Positions 26,735 through 35,417 of a stretch of DNA of 64,000 nucleotides are shown here, in pieces. How positions within the stretch are numbered: position 1 is the stretch's first letter; each line of letters opens with the position of its first letter. Below the pieces are notes generated by a model, which saw nothing but the letters and a program-made list of their open reading frames with translations, was not told the origin of the DNA and made no database searches. This DNA comes from an uncultured Sulfitobacter sp. (GTDB taxonomy: Bacteria; Pseudomonadota; Alphaproteobacteria; Rhodobacterales; Rhodobacteraceae). The translations under genes and the position numbers were made by a program. The stretch spans positions 144,955-208,954 of the forward strand of contig NZ_CANMFS010000007.1 of NCBI RefSeq assembly GCF_947497275.1, given 5' to 3'.

Positions 26735-28099
26735 ATGACACCGAAGACATTCAAGCGAATTTTCGTTGCCAACCGGGGTGAAATTGCAGTGCGTATCATC
26801 CGCGCCTGCGAGAAGCTGGGCCTGGAAACGGTGGCCGCAGTTTCGAGCGCCGATACCGACAGCATGGCCGCGCGGATGGCAACGCAGTCGGTGTGCATCG
26901 GTCCGGCATCGGCAGCTGAAAGTTACCTGCGTTCCGAAACCCTGGTGACTGCTGCAAGGGCAACCGGTTGCGACGCGATCCACCCCGGTTACGGCTTCCT
27001 GTCGGAACGGGCCGGCTTTGCCCGCATGTGCGCCGAAGCCGGGCTGATCTTTATCGGTCCGTCTCCCGAAGCCATCGAGCAGATGGGCGACAAGGTGTCG
27101 GCGCTGAAGATAGCCAAGGAGGCGGGGGTGCCGCTGGTGCCTGGCTCGGGCGGATTAACCCGCACGGCTCAAGAGGTGAAGCGCGTCGCGGACGCCATCG
27201 GGTTCCCGGTGCTGCTTAAGGCAAGTGCAGGGGGCGGGGGCCGCGGGATGCGGGTGATACGCAGTGCAACCGAGATAGACGGTGCCATGCGCACGGCGGT
27301 GCAAGAGGCGGAACGGGCGTTCGGCGATGGCAGTGTCTATGTCGAAAAATACGTCGGCAGGGCACGGCATGTCGAAATTCAGGTTCTGGCAGATACCCAC
27401 GGCAACGTTGTTCACCTTGGCGAGCGCGATTGCTCGGTCCAGCGCCGGCACCAGAAATTGATCGAGGAATCCCCCTCGCCGGTCGTCGACCCGGCGTTGC
27501 GCGACCGTCTTGGATCCGCCGCTGTCGCGCTGGCCCGGCGGGTCAGTTATCGCGGGGCAGGGACTGTCGAGTTCATCGTGGATGAGGACAGCTCGGATTT
27601 CTATTTCCTTGAGATGAACACCCGGATTCAGGTCGAGCATCCGGTGACGGAAATGGTGACGGGGGTTGATCTGGTTGCCGAACAGATACGTATCGCCGCC
27701 GGTCATCCGCTTTCGATCACGCAGGACGAGCTGCGAATTTCGGGGCATTCGATCGAATGCCGGATCAACGCTGAAAACCCAGACAAGGATTTCGCACCGT
27801 CACCGGGACGGATCACGCGTTGGGAGCCGCCCACCGGCGCGGGTATCCGTCTTGATACTCATTGCCATGAGGGTGCGATGATTTCACCGTACTACGACTC
27901 GATGATTGCCAAGCTTATTGTGCACGCGCCAGACCGTGCCAGTGCGATCGACAGGATGATCTGCGCCCTTGAGGAATTTCGTATCGAAGGGGTGGATACA
28001 ACCATGTCGATCAGCCGGACGATCCTGAACGATCCGGCGTTCCGTGACAGAGGCGTGACCACCCGCTGGCTGGAAGAGGAATTTCTTCTGCCAGCGTGA
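26735..28099 (+). CDS. Biotin carboxylase subunit (AccC-like)
   Basis: 454-residue ATP-grasp biotin carboxylase that carboxylates the biotin carrier with ATP and bicarbonate. N-terminal RIFVANRGEIAVRI, glycine loop SAGGGGRGM near residue 163, catalytic EMNTRIQVEHPVTE near 293. I chose the ATG 26735 with GGAGG 12-16 bases upstream; a TTG at 26708 is in frame but less likely. Last gene of the BKACE-TRAP-carboxylase operon. It may also serve CT1, CT2, CT3 or CT5, which lack a neighbouring biotin carboxylase (inference). Confidence 0.93.
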   Translation: MTPKTFKRIFVANRGEIAVRIIRACEKLGLETVAAVSSADTDSMAARMATQSVCIGPASAAESYLRSETLVTAARATGCDAIHPGYGFLSERAGFARMCAEAGLIFIGPSPEAIEQMGDKVSALKIAKEAGVPLVPGSGGLTRTAQEVKRVADAIGFPVLLKASAGGGGRGMRVIRSATEIDGAMRTAVQEAERAFGDGSVYVEKYVGRARHVEIQVLADTHGNVVHLGERDCSVQRRHQKLIEESPSPVVDPALRDRLGSAAVALARRVSYRGAGTVEFIVDEDSSDFYFLEMNTRIQVEHPVTEMVTGVDLVAEQIRIAAGHPLSITQDELRISGHSIECRINAENPDKDFAPSPGRITRWEPPTGAGIRLDTHCHEGAMISPYYDSMIAKLIVHAPDRASAIDRMICALEEFRIEGVDTTMSISRTILNDPAFRDRGVTTRWLEEEFLLPA

Positions 28100-28263
28100 C
28101 GATTGTCCACGAACACGCGAAGGCCGCATGTACGGTCCGGAGGTTCACCGTATGCGGCGAGGGGGTCGTGCAAAGCCGTACGATCTACGGTGACGTGACT
28201 AACCGCCCGTAACGCGCCTGACGTAGCAACATTTTGCACGCGGGAGTAACGGCTTTATATTCA

Positions 28264-28857
28264 TCAATCGAACGAGCGTGCGTAGATTGCCTCGGACACT
28301 TCATCGGCAGACTTGAGGGTTCGCAAGACAAATGGCACCAGCAATGCGGTTAGGTTACGGTCAAGTCCCCGTGCACTCTGCGCCTGACGAACATCGTTAA
28401 ACACCGAGAGCAGCAGCGGGATGAAACGCAGGCAAAGAGACACGCCAAGCGCGATTTGATTTTTCGGAACCCATGAGGGCGCGAATCTCAATCCGGCCAG
28501 AATGCCGTCGACCATCTCACTTGTCCGGGTTGTTGCGGTGACCACGGTAGCGGCAAGGATGAGAACCGCAAAACGGGCCACGATGAAAGACGCGAAATGG
28601 ATGTTTGTCAGATAGACCTGAACCAAGAAGATCGCGATAAGGATCCAAAAAGCAGGCCGCAGCGCCGCAACGAGATGGCGGGCGCGCACCCCCGAAAGCG
28701 CGAAACAAAGGGCAACCAGAGCCGCGCCTAGACCCAGGCTCGTCCAGCCTTCGAAGATGAATAGCAGGGTACAGACGCTGATCAGTACCAAAATTTTCAC
28801 ACCCGGATGCATCCGGTGGAGCGCGCTGTCGCCGAAGACGTAGAGATCGGTCAACAT
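28264..28857 (-). CDS. bioN: Energy-coupling factor transporter transmembrane protein BioN
   Basis: 197-residue T component of an ECF transporter with four to five membrane segments (ILVLISVCTLLFIF, ALVALCFALSG, ILIAIFLVQVYL). The conserved coupling region is QAQSARGLDR near residue 164 (the A-R-G motif that contacts the ATPase). ATG 28857 overlaps the end of bioM by 7 bases. Last gene of the minus-strand bioY-bioM-bioN set. Supplies biotin for the many biotin enzymes around it. Confidence 0.88.
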   Translation of the reverse strand: MLTDLYVFGDSALHRMHPGVKILVLISVCTLLFIFEGWTSLGLGAALVALCFALSGVRARHLVAALRPAFWILIAIFLVQVYLTNIHFASFIVARFAVLILAATVVTATTRTSEMVDGILAGLRFAPSWVPKNQIALGVSLCLRFIPLLLSVFNDVRQAQSARGLDRNLTALLVPFVLRTLKSADEVSEAIYARSFD

Positions 28858-29522
28858 TGCGAGCTTGCGATATAGTTGTCGAGCACCTTGGCCGGGTCTC
28901 CGTCGGCGACGATCCTGCCCGCTTCGATATGCACTATCCGGTCAAAGCCCCGTAGCAAATCGAGGTCATGGGAAACGACGACCACATGCTGTGGCAGGGC
29001 ATTGATCGTCTCCATGAACTTTTGTTTGTTCCAAAGATCAAGAAGCGTTGTCGGCTCATCGAATACGATCATGCGGGGATGCATGACCAGCGCCCCGACA
29101 AGAGCGATCATCTGTTTTTCTCCGCCGCTCAACTGATGCGTGAGGCGCGTTCGCAGATGATCCAGACCGAGAGAGCGCATGGCGTGACCGATCCGTTCTT
29201 CGATCTCCGCCTTCGGCAGTTTAAGGTTCTTCAATCCGAAGGCCAGGTCCTCCTCAACGATCGGATAGACGATCTGGTTGTCGGGGTTCTGAAATACAAA
29301 ACCGACATGCCGTCTGAGATTTTTTCGTTCGGGCACTCCGTCGAGAAGGACAGCTCCGGACGCTGGTACCTCAATTCCGTTGAAAAGCCGTGCGAAGGTA
29401 CTTTTGCCGGATCCGTTCCGCCCGATCACACCGATGCGCCGCTCCGAAAGACGTATGGATATGTCCCGAAGGACGGTAACGTCGCCCTTCTTTACCGTGA
29501 CGTCTGCGAATTCGATGTTCAC
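28851..29522 (-). CDS. bioM: Biotin ECF transporter ATPase BioM
   Basis: 223-residue ABC ATPase. Walker A GRNGSGKST at residues 34-42, Q-loop FVFQNPDNQ, signature LSGGEKQ near 131, Walker B MIVFDEPTTLLD near 150. ECF-type A component; with BioN and BioY it drives biotin uptake. Starts 6 bases after bioY and overlaps bioN. Confidence 0.92.
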   Translation of the reverse strand: MNIEFADVTVKKGDVTVLRDISIRLSERRIGVIGRNGSGKSTFARLFNGIEVPASGAVLLDGVPERKNLRRHVGFVFQNPDNQIVYPIVEEDLAFGLKNLKLPKAEIEERIGHAMRSLGLDHLRTRLTHQLSGGEKQMIALVGALVMHPRMIVFDEPTTLLDLWNKQKFMETINALPQHVVVVSHDLDLLRGFDRIVHIEAGRIVADGDPAKVLDNYIASSQC

Positions 29523-29528
29523 CGGAGT

Positions 29529-30107
29529 TTAACGGGCCGTTTTGGGTTGAATGATAGGATACGAGCGTTTGACGGTCATGATCACCGCCGCCGCGATTAG
29601 CGCCTTTATGATGTCACCGGGAAGAAAAGACAGCGAACCGGTCAACGCCGTCGAGAGAGGAATCTTGGCGGTAAATGCGATCCAGGGAACGCCGATGGCG
29701 TAGAGTAGCACCACACCACCGATAATGCAGATACCGAAGGCGATCAGAAAGGAAAGCCGATGCCACAACCGTTCGGTCATGTATCCAATCGCAAACGCCG
29801 CGACAATCCACCCAATCAGGAATCCGCCGGTCGGTCCGAGGAACACCCCGAACCCGCCCCTTCCACCTGCCAAAAGCGGCAGACCGATCGCCACAAGAAG
29901 AAGAAATAGGACGATTGAGAGCCCCCCGCGCACGGCTCCTATTACGCCGCCGGCGAGCATGACGCCCAGAGTTTGCGCCGTGATCGGAACGCCGATCAAC
30001 GGAAGGGTGATTGGGGGGAACGTGGCCAGTGCCGCGAGGATTGCCGCGAAAAGAGCGATGAAGACCACGTCGCGGGTTTCCAAGAACGTACGGGGTTCGT
30101 CAGACAC
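29529..30107 (-). CDS. bioY: Biotin transporter substrate-binding protein BioY
   Basis: 192-residue integral membrane S component with six membrane segments. Clear BioY features are GVPITAQTLGVMLAG near residue 38 and the LLAGGRGGFGVFLGPTGG region near 74. It binds biotin and couples to BioM/BioN. ATG 30107. The SucD-like gene ends 128 bases upstream, so the bio genes may be cotranscribed with it or use a promoter in that gap. Confidence 0.93.
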   Translation of the reverse strand: MSDEPRTFLETRDVVFIALFAAILAALATFPPITLPLIGVPITAQTLGVMLAGGVIGAVRGGLSIVLFLLLVAIGLPLLAGGRGGFGVFLGPTGGFLIGWIVAAFAIGYMTERLWHRLSFLIAFGICIIGGVVLLYAIGVPWIAFTAKIPLSTALTGSLSFLPGDIIKALIAAAVIMTVKRSYPIIQPKTAR

Positions 30108-30140
30108 GGTATATTATTCCTTCAGTGTGGCTTTGAATGC

Positions 30141-30186
30141 ATGTCAGTGAAAACAAATGTCAGAACTACGTTGAGTCACCTGACAT
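30141..30186. repeat. Three TGTCAG/CTGACA repeats before bioY
   Basis: ATGTCAG occurs at 30141-30147 and again at 30157-30163 (16 bases apart), with an inverted CTGACAT at 30180-30186, in the 128-base gap between the SucD-like gene and bioY. Could be binding sites for a regulator of the biotin transporter; no BioR-type box is visible here. Confidence 0.35.
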
Positions 30187-30235
30187 AGGGTATTGAAAGT
30201 TTGGTGTTATTGCAGTGTTTGCACCCTGCACGGTA

Positions 30236-31129
30236 TCAACCGAGCCGACGTTCAAGCGCCTGACCGATCTCGTCAAGACTGCTTGCGATTTCCGCACCGG
30301 ACTCTTTCAGAAGCCGGATCTTCGCACTGGCGCTATCTGCTTCATCGCCGATCATTGCGGCGACATGGCCGAAACTGACCCCTCTGGGATGGTTTTCCTG
30401 AAAGCGCCCGGCGACAATGGCCACCACAGGTTTGCGCAACCGATTGGACCGTATCGCCGCCGCGACCTCGGCCTCGTTGCCGGTGCCCGGCTCCCCATAG
30501 ATTACCATCGCGTCGGTTTCGTCATCGGCTTCGAACAATTCAAGGTACTCGCACATGGATCGACCGGTGGTGCGGTCTCCGCCCATCGAAACTGCGGTGG
30601 ATACACCGTGCCCAGAAGCTTTCAGCGCCATTGCGATTTCGGCCGACATGCCGCCGGATCTTGAAACGACGCCAATACGTCCCGACGGATAAAGGGCGTC
30701 GGGATTATCTCCGCCGATACCGCCGATCTTGCATTTTCCGGGCGAAATCACGCCGTTCGTATTGAACCCTACCAACCAAGCCCCTGCGTTTCTGGCGGCG
30801 GCCACCGCGCGAACCGCGTCGTGTCGCGGGACATTTTCAGTGGTTGCCAGGATCACGCGAATGCCAGCTTCGGCGGCTTCGGTCACGGCATCGCAGACAC
30901 CGCTTACGGGGACATATAGAACAGCGGCATTGGCATCGGTATCGGCAACGGCGGCGGCCACCGTATCGAATACAGGCACGCCCTCGACCTCCTCCCCGCC
31001 CCGTCCGGGTGTGACGCCGGCCACGATGTTCACGCCATAATTGAGCGCGAGTTGCGTATCATAGCGCCCTTGGTTGCCCGTGATGCCCTGCACGACCACT
31101 CGCGTTGATTTATCGATCAAGATGCTCAT
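30236..31129 (-). CDS. SucD-like acid-CoA ligase alpha subunit
   Basis: 297-residue alpha subunit of a succinyl-CoA-synthetase-type ligase. CoA-binding Rossmann region (VQGITGNQGRYDT, GVTPGRGG), GVVSRSGGMSAE, and the phospho-histidine in FGHVAAM near residue 251 (His246 in E. coli SucD). The usual GHAGAI surroundings are changed to GHVAAM. It pairs with the beta subunit immediately upstream (4-base overlap). The substrate may be another di- or hydroxyacid such as malate or a methyl-branched dicarboxylate (inference); housekeeping sucCD is normally next to sucAB, which is absent here. Confidence 0.85.
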   Translation of the reverse strand: MSILIDKSTRVVVQGITGNQGRYDTQLALNYGVNIVAGVTPGRGGEEVEGVPVFDTVAAAVADTDANAAVLYVPVSGVCDAVTEAAEAGIRVILATTENVPRHDAVRAVAAARNAGAWLVGFNTNGVISPGKCKIGGIGGDNPDALYPSGRIGVVSRSGGMSAEIAMALKASGHGVSTAVSMGGDRTTGRSMCEYLELFEADDETDAMVIYGEPGTGNEAEVAAAIRSNRLRKPVVAIVAGRFQENHPRGVSFGHVAAMIGDEADSASAKIRLLKESGAEIASSLDEIGQALERRLG

Positions 31130-32328
31130 GTCTTGGCTCCTTCGCCGTGTTCAGCGACAATTTTTCGGGTGGCTTCGACAATCGCGCGCGCACCCTCCGA
31201 CAGTGATGTGCCGGACGGCAGGTAAGTAATGCCGCCGATCCGGTCCGCCAGTGCCCTGGCTTCCGTTTCGCGGGGTCCGAAGAGGCGCAGGATGATCGGA
31301 AACTTTGATGTGTCTACATTGTTGCGCTGCACGGAATTGGCAAGTGCTTCGACGACCCTGTCTACCGGTGCCATCTGCAAATGGTTGTATCCGATCAGCA
31401 GGCTGCGACTGCGCGGGTTCGAGAATACCGCGTCTAGAACTGCTTCGGTCTTGGCGGTGCCCGGGGCGGGGCTGGTATCGGAATGGTTGGCTGGTTGCCC
31501 GCCGAGATCGACAATCATGTCATGCTGGAGAAGACCCGCGCCACCGCCCGCGACAAGCAGACCGATATCGCCATCCAACTCCACATAGCGCGCATCGCCG
31601 CCGGGGTTTGAACGGTTTGCCTCGTCGACCAGACGTTCGCGGGGGTTGTCGGGCCGCTGCGAAGGAAAATCGGACAGCTCAGGATGACGCCCTAGTGCGC
31701 CGTCATCGATCTGGATCATGGTTCCTACCATTGATAGATCGCCAGCCCCACTTATCGCGAGCGGGTTGATTTCAATCATTTCCGCATCAAGGTCAACGAA
31801 AGCGCGCCAGAGCCGGGACGTCAGCCGTCCGACATCGGCAAGGGCCCGGCCCGTCAGTCCGGCACGCGACCATAGATCGATCGCTTCCCAGGGGCGCAGC
31901 CCTTTCAGAGGATCAATGGGAACCGTGACGATCCGTTCGGGCGTGGCCGCATGCACCTGTTCGATCTCGACACCCCCGTCGATGGAAATGGTGAGCATCG
32001 GCATCCGGTCGGAAAAGCTGAAGGCGAGATACAGCTCCTGCGCAATATCGGCACCTTTCTCGACATAGATCCGATCCACGAGGCCCAGTTCGGTTTCCCG
32101 TCCCAGCATTTCGGTAGCGACAGATTCCGCATCCGCAGCGTCAACCAACCGGACAAGGCCGCTTTTGCCACGCCTGCCCGTTGGTAATAGCGCCTTCAGG
32201 GCAACTGTACCGCCAAACTCCGCAGCCAGTTCACCGACCTTGCCTGCCGTCTCGCCCGCTGCACCGTCGGGCACCGGGAGGCTGAACCGTCGCATGAGTC
32301 TTTTCGCAATATCTTCAGTAAGGTTCAT
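31126..32328 (-). CDS. SucC-like acid-CoA ligase beta subunit
   Basis: 400-residue ATP-grasp beta subunit of a succinyl-CoA-synthetase-type ligase. Nucleotide loop GRRGKSG near residue 51 (canonical GGRGKAG), EINPLAI near 197, and a C-terminal domain with GLLVAGGGAGLLQHD and ILRLFGPRETEA. Slightly divergent from housekeeping SucC, so the acid may not be succinate. ATG 32328 follows AGGAATG. First gene of sucC-sucD-bioYMN on the minus strand; divergent from CT3 across an operator. Confidence 0.85.
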   Translation of the reverse strand: MNLTEDIAKRLMRRFSLPVPDGAAGETAGKVGELAAEFGGTVALKALLPTGRRGKSGLVRLVDAADAESVATEMLGRETELGLVDRIYVEKGADIAQELYLAFSFSDRMPMLTISIDGGVEIEQVHAATPERIVTVPIDPLKGLRPWEAIDLWSRAGLTGRALADVGRLTSRLWRAFVDLDAEMIEINPLAISGAGDLSMVGTMIQIDDGALGRHPELSDFPSQRPDNPRERLVDEANRSNPGGDARYVELDGDIGLLVAGGGAGLLQHDMIVDLGGQPANHSDTSPAPGTAKTEAVLDAVFSNPRSRSLLIGYNHLQMAPVDRVVEALANSVQRNNVDTSKFPIILRLFGPRETEARALADRIGGITYLPSGTSLSEGARAIVEATRKIVAEHGEGAKT

Positions 32329-32407
32329 GCAACATTCCTGTCATTTTCCATATCGCTGCCTTGAGGCGGGCGTTCACGATGGACATTTCCGTTTTTAGCA
32401 TTAAAGA

Positions 32408-32417
32408 TTGTTAACAA
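32408..32417. promoter_or_regulatory. GntR-type operator TTGTTAACAA
   Basis: Perfect 10-base palindrome in the 130-base gap between the divergent SucC-like gene and CT3. A weaker AATGTCAAAC follows at 32422-32431. It could control both directions. Confidence 0.55.
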
Positions 32418-32458
32418 GCGTAATGTCAAACAAAAAGCTGTAGCAAGGGAGACTGAAT

Positions 32459-34018
32459 ATGTCGTGGCAACCGGAAGTGGATGAAATCGCCAAGCGAAGT
32501 GCATGGGCCGAAGAAATGGGCGGAACCGAGGGGCTGGCCCGTCAGGCGGCCCGTGGGCGACAGACGATTCGCGACCGAATTTCAGCTCTTGTCGATGCGG
32601 GATCGTTTCGAGAAGTCGGCAAACTCGCGGGAACAGGAGAATATGTAGACGGTAAACCGGTTTCGGTTACGCCGTCATCCTATGTCATGGGATTGGCAAA
32701 GATTGATGGACGTGACGTCGCACTGGGCGGCGAGGATTTCACAGTGCGCGGCGGAACCGGATCGACTGCGCGTCGAAAGGGCGGACAAGGCGGTTTTGTC
32801 GAAGACCTTGCTCATGAATACCGCATCCCGCTGATCAATCTGATTGACGGTGCAGGCGGGTCGGTCACGTCGCTGAAGCGGCGCGGCTATGCACCGATGC
32901 CGGGTACGGATGATTTCGGTCGTTCGGTCGAGCTTCTGGGTGAAGTTCCCGTGATCACGTCCGTCATGGGCACTGCGGCAGGCGGACCCGCGGCGCGGGC
33001 GATGCTGGCGCATTTCTCGATGATGGTCCGCGAAAAATCCCAGGTGTTCGCAGCTGGTCCGGCCGTGGTGGAGCGCGCATTGGGTGAAACCCTGACCGCG
33101 GATGAGCTGGGTGGAGCTTCGATCGCGGTGGATACCGCTGGATCAATAGACAACGCCTATGCGTCCGAAGCAGAGAGCTTTGACGCTATCCGGCAATATC
33201 TGAGCTACATGCCGCAGAATGTCTGGTCGGCAACGCCCTTTGTTGAAACCAGCGATCCGATAGACAGACGCGATGACAAACTGTTGTCGCTGGTGCCACA
33301 GAACCGGCGGCAGGCATATAGCATGCATAAACTGATGACGATCATCGCGGATGAAGGCTCGACCTTCGAGATTCAGCCGACCTTTGGCAAATCCATCATT
33401 ACAAAGTTTGCCCGATTCGGCGGGCATGTCGCGGGGCTGGTTGGAAACAACCCGATGCACTACGGGGGCGCCCTCGACACTGCAGGGGCACAGAAGATGA
33501 CCCACTTCATCGATCTGTGCAATCAGTTCGGTATTCCGCTCGTCTACCTGGCCGATGTGCCCGGCTTCATGATCGGATCCGCCGCGGAACGCTCCGGTGT
33601 GTTGCGCGCCGGCGTTCGGGTGGTCCATGCCGGGCTGCAGGCCACCGTGCCATGCATGACCGTCATCATTCGCAAATGTTACGGCATGGCCGGGATGGCG
33701 ATGGTCAACCAGAAGGGGCTGAACCTGAAACTGGCCTGGCCGTCGGGCGAGTGGGGGTCGTTGCCGGTTGAGGGCGGCGTGGCTGTGGCCTTTCGACGTG
33801 ATATCGCAAATGCGCCCGATCCAGCCGCGCGCGAGGCGGAACTGGAAGCCGAATTCCGAACCTACGCCAATCCCTTCAAGACAGCCGAGGCTTTCGCCGT
33901 TGAGGACATCATTGATCCGCGCGACACGCGGTTCCATATCTGTCGGCAGCTTGAGGCCGCGCAGGAAAGACTACGCATCGACCGGGGGCCGCGTCCGCAG
34001 GTCGGGGTCCGGCCCTAA
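32459..34018 (+). CDS. Acyl-CoA carboxylase beta subunit (carboxyltransferase), CT3
   Basis: 519-residue PccB-family carboxyltransferase, a close relative of CT1 and CT2 (N-terminus SWQPEVDEIAKRSAWAEEMGG; GTAAGGPAARAML; GLVGNNPMHYGGALD; IRKCYGMAGMAM). It shares the N-terminal SWQ.EVDEIAKR with CT4 encoded downstream, so CT3 and CT4 may assemble together. ATG 32459 is preceded by AAGGGAGAC. Single gene, convergent with the biotin carboxylase at 34046 (27 bases between stops). Confidence 0.9.
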   Translation: MSWQPEVDEIAKRSAWAEEMGGTEGLARQAARGRQTIRDRISALVDAGSFREVGKLAGTGEYVDGKPVSVTPSSYVMGLAKIDGRDVALGGEDFTVRGGTGSTARRKGGQGGFVEDLAHEYRIPLINLIDGAGGSVTSLKRRGYAPMPGTDDFGRSVELLGEVPVITSVMGTAAGGPAARAMLAHFSMMVREKSQVFAAGPAVVERALGETLTADELGGASIAVDTAGSIDNAYASEAESFDAIRQYLSYMPQNVWSATPFVETSDPIDRRDDKLLSLVPQNRRQAYSMHKLMTIIADEGSTFEIQPTFGKSIITKFARFGGHVAGLVGNNPMHYGGALDTAGAQKMTHFIDLCNQFGIPLVYLADVPGFMIGSAAERSGVLRAGVRVVHAGLQATVPCMTVIIRKCYGMAGMAMVNQKGLNLKLAWPSGEWGSLPVEGGVAVAFRRDIANAPDPAAREAELEAEFRTYANPFKTAEAFAVEDIIDPRDTRFHICRQLEAAQERLRIDRGPRPQVGVRP

Positions 34019-34045
34019 GCCGGAACCCCTATCATTTGGATAGCT

Positions 34046-35404
34046 CTACCCAATCAGCGATTTACGCCTTTCTTCGACAAAGCCGGTCCAGATCGCACCG
34101 GCTTTGAACTCCGGATCGCCCAGAACCGCGATCAGAAAATCGCGGTTCGTCTTGGGTCCCTCGATCCGGGTCGTTTCCAGCGCGCTTCGCAGGCGCTCTA
34201 TCGCAGTGGCACGATCCTCGCCCCAGGCGATGATCTTGGCGATCATGGGGTCGTAGTAGGGTGTGATCGCGTCACCGACACGCACACCGGCGTCGACCCG
34301 AATGCCGGGTATGTCGTCTGGCAGATCGAACGTGTCGAGGGTACCGGGCGATGGCAGAAAGTTCTTCGCTGGGTTCTCTGCATAGAGACGGCACTCGACC
34401 GCCGCGCCATTGTGCGAAACGGCGCTGAGAGTGTCATAGAACTCTTCGCCCGCTGCAAGCCGCAGCTGTAAACCGACCAGATCGCAGCCGGTGACCATCT
34501 CCGTGACGGGGTGCTCGACCTGAATTCGGGTGTTCATTTCAAGAAAGAAATACTCACCCGTTTCCGCATCGGCTACATATTCGACCGTGCCGGCCCCTGT
34601 ATAATTCTGCGATGCGGCAAGTGCGCGTGCCGCTTCCGCCATTCCGGCCACGGCTTCACTCGAAAACCCCGGAGCGGGACTTTCTTCAATGATCTTCTGG
34701 AAACGCCGTTGCAATGAGCAGTCGCGCTCGAACAGATGAACGGCCCGGCCATCGCCAAAGCCAAAGACCTGGATTTCGATATGCCGGGCCTTCGGGATGA
34801 ACCGTTCCAGATAGACAGAACCATCGCCGAAACTGCGTTCCGCCATAGACTGCGTTGCTTCTACTGTCTTGCGCAACGTCTCCGGGCTGTCTACGCGCCG
34901 CATACCGATCCCGCCTCCGCCGGCTGCCGCCTTGACCAAGAGGGGATAGCCGACTGTCTCGGCCATCTGTTCAAGTCCATCAAGCTTTCCTGGCAAGAGC
35001 CGGTCGGAGCCTCGTGCAACCGGAACACCGGCCTTTTTCGCCAGATCGCGCGCGCGTTGCTTGTCTCCCATCGCTTCGATCGTTTCCGGACGCGGGCCGA
35101 CCCAAATCAATCCGGCGTCCATGACCGCACGGGCAAAATCGGCGTTTTCAGCCATGAAACCGTAACCGGGGTGAATGGCATCGGCCCCCGTTTCCTGTGC
35201 GGCTGCAAGAATCGCATCCTGCCGAAGATAGCTTTCGGTGGCGGCGGGCGGACCGATATGTACAGACGCGTCGGCCATCTCGACATGCATCGCCTCGGCG
35301 TCCGCGTCGGAATACACAGCGACGGCCTCGAGCCCCAGCTTTTTTGCCGCACGGATCACGCGACACGCGATCTCGCCTCTGTTGGCTACCAAAATTCGTT
35401 TCAT
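34046..35404 (-). CDS. Biotin carboxylase subunit, second copy
   Basis: 452-residue ATP-grasp biotin carboxylase. KRILVANRGEIACRV at the N-terminus, AAAGGGGIGMR near residue 163, EMNTRIQVEHPVTEM near 290. Distinct from the copy at 26735. ATG 35404 has GGAGAAAG upstream; the longer frame overlaps CT4 and is rejected. It lies 13 bases after CT4, so the two form one operon and probably one enzyme; a biotin carrier would come from 38686 or 26138. Confidence 0.92.
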   Translation of the reverse strand: MKRILVANRGEIACRVIRAAKKLGLEAVAVYSDADAEAMHVEMADASVHIGPPAATESYLRQDAILAAAQETGADAIHPGYGFMAENADFARAVMDAGLIWVGPRPETIEAMGDKQRARDLAKKAGVPVARGSDRLLPGKLDGLEQMAETVGYPLLVKAAAGGGGIGMRRVDSPETLRKTVEATQSMAERSFGDGSVYLERFIPKARHIEIQVFGFGDGRAVHLFERDCSLQRRFQKIIEESPAPGFSSEAVAGMAEAARALAASQNYTGAGTVEYVADAETGEYFFLEMNTRIQVEHPVTEMVTGCDLVGLQLRLAAGEEFYDTLSAVSHNGAAVECRLYAENPAKNFLPSPGTLDTFDLPDDIPGIRVDAGVRVGDAITPYYDPMIAKIIAWGEDRATAIERLRSALETTRIEGPKTNRDFLIAVLGDPEFKAGAIWTGFVEERRKSLIG

Positions 35405-35417
35405 TTCTTTCTCCATT

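Noticed and set aside
30108..30235. BioR operator expected before bioY
   Set aside because: I looked for the TTATCTATAA-like box and found none; only the ATGTCAG repeats are present.
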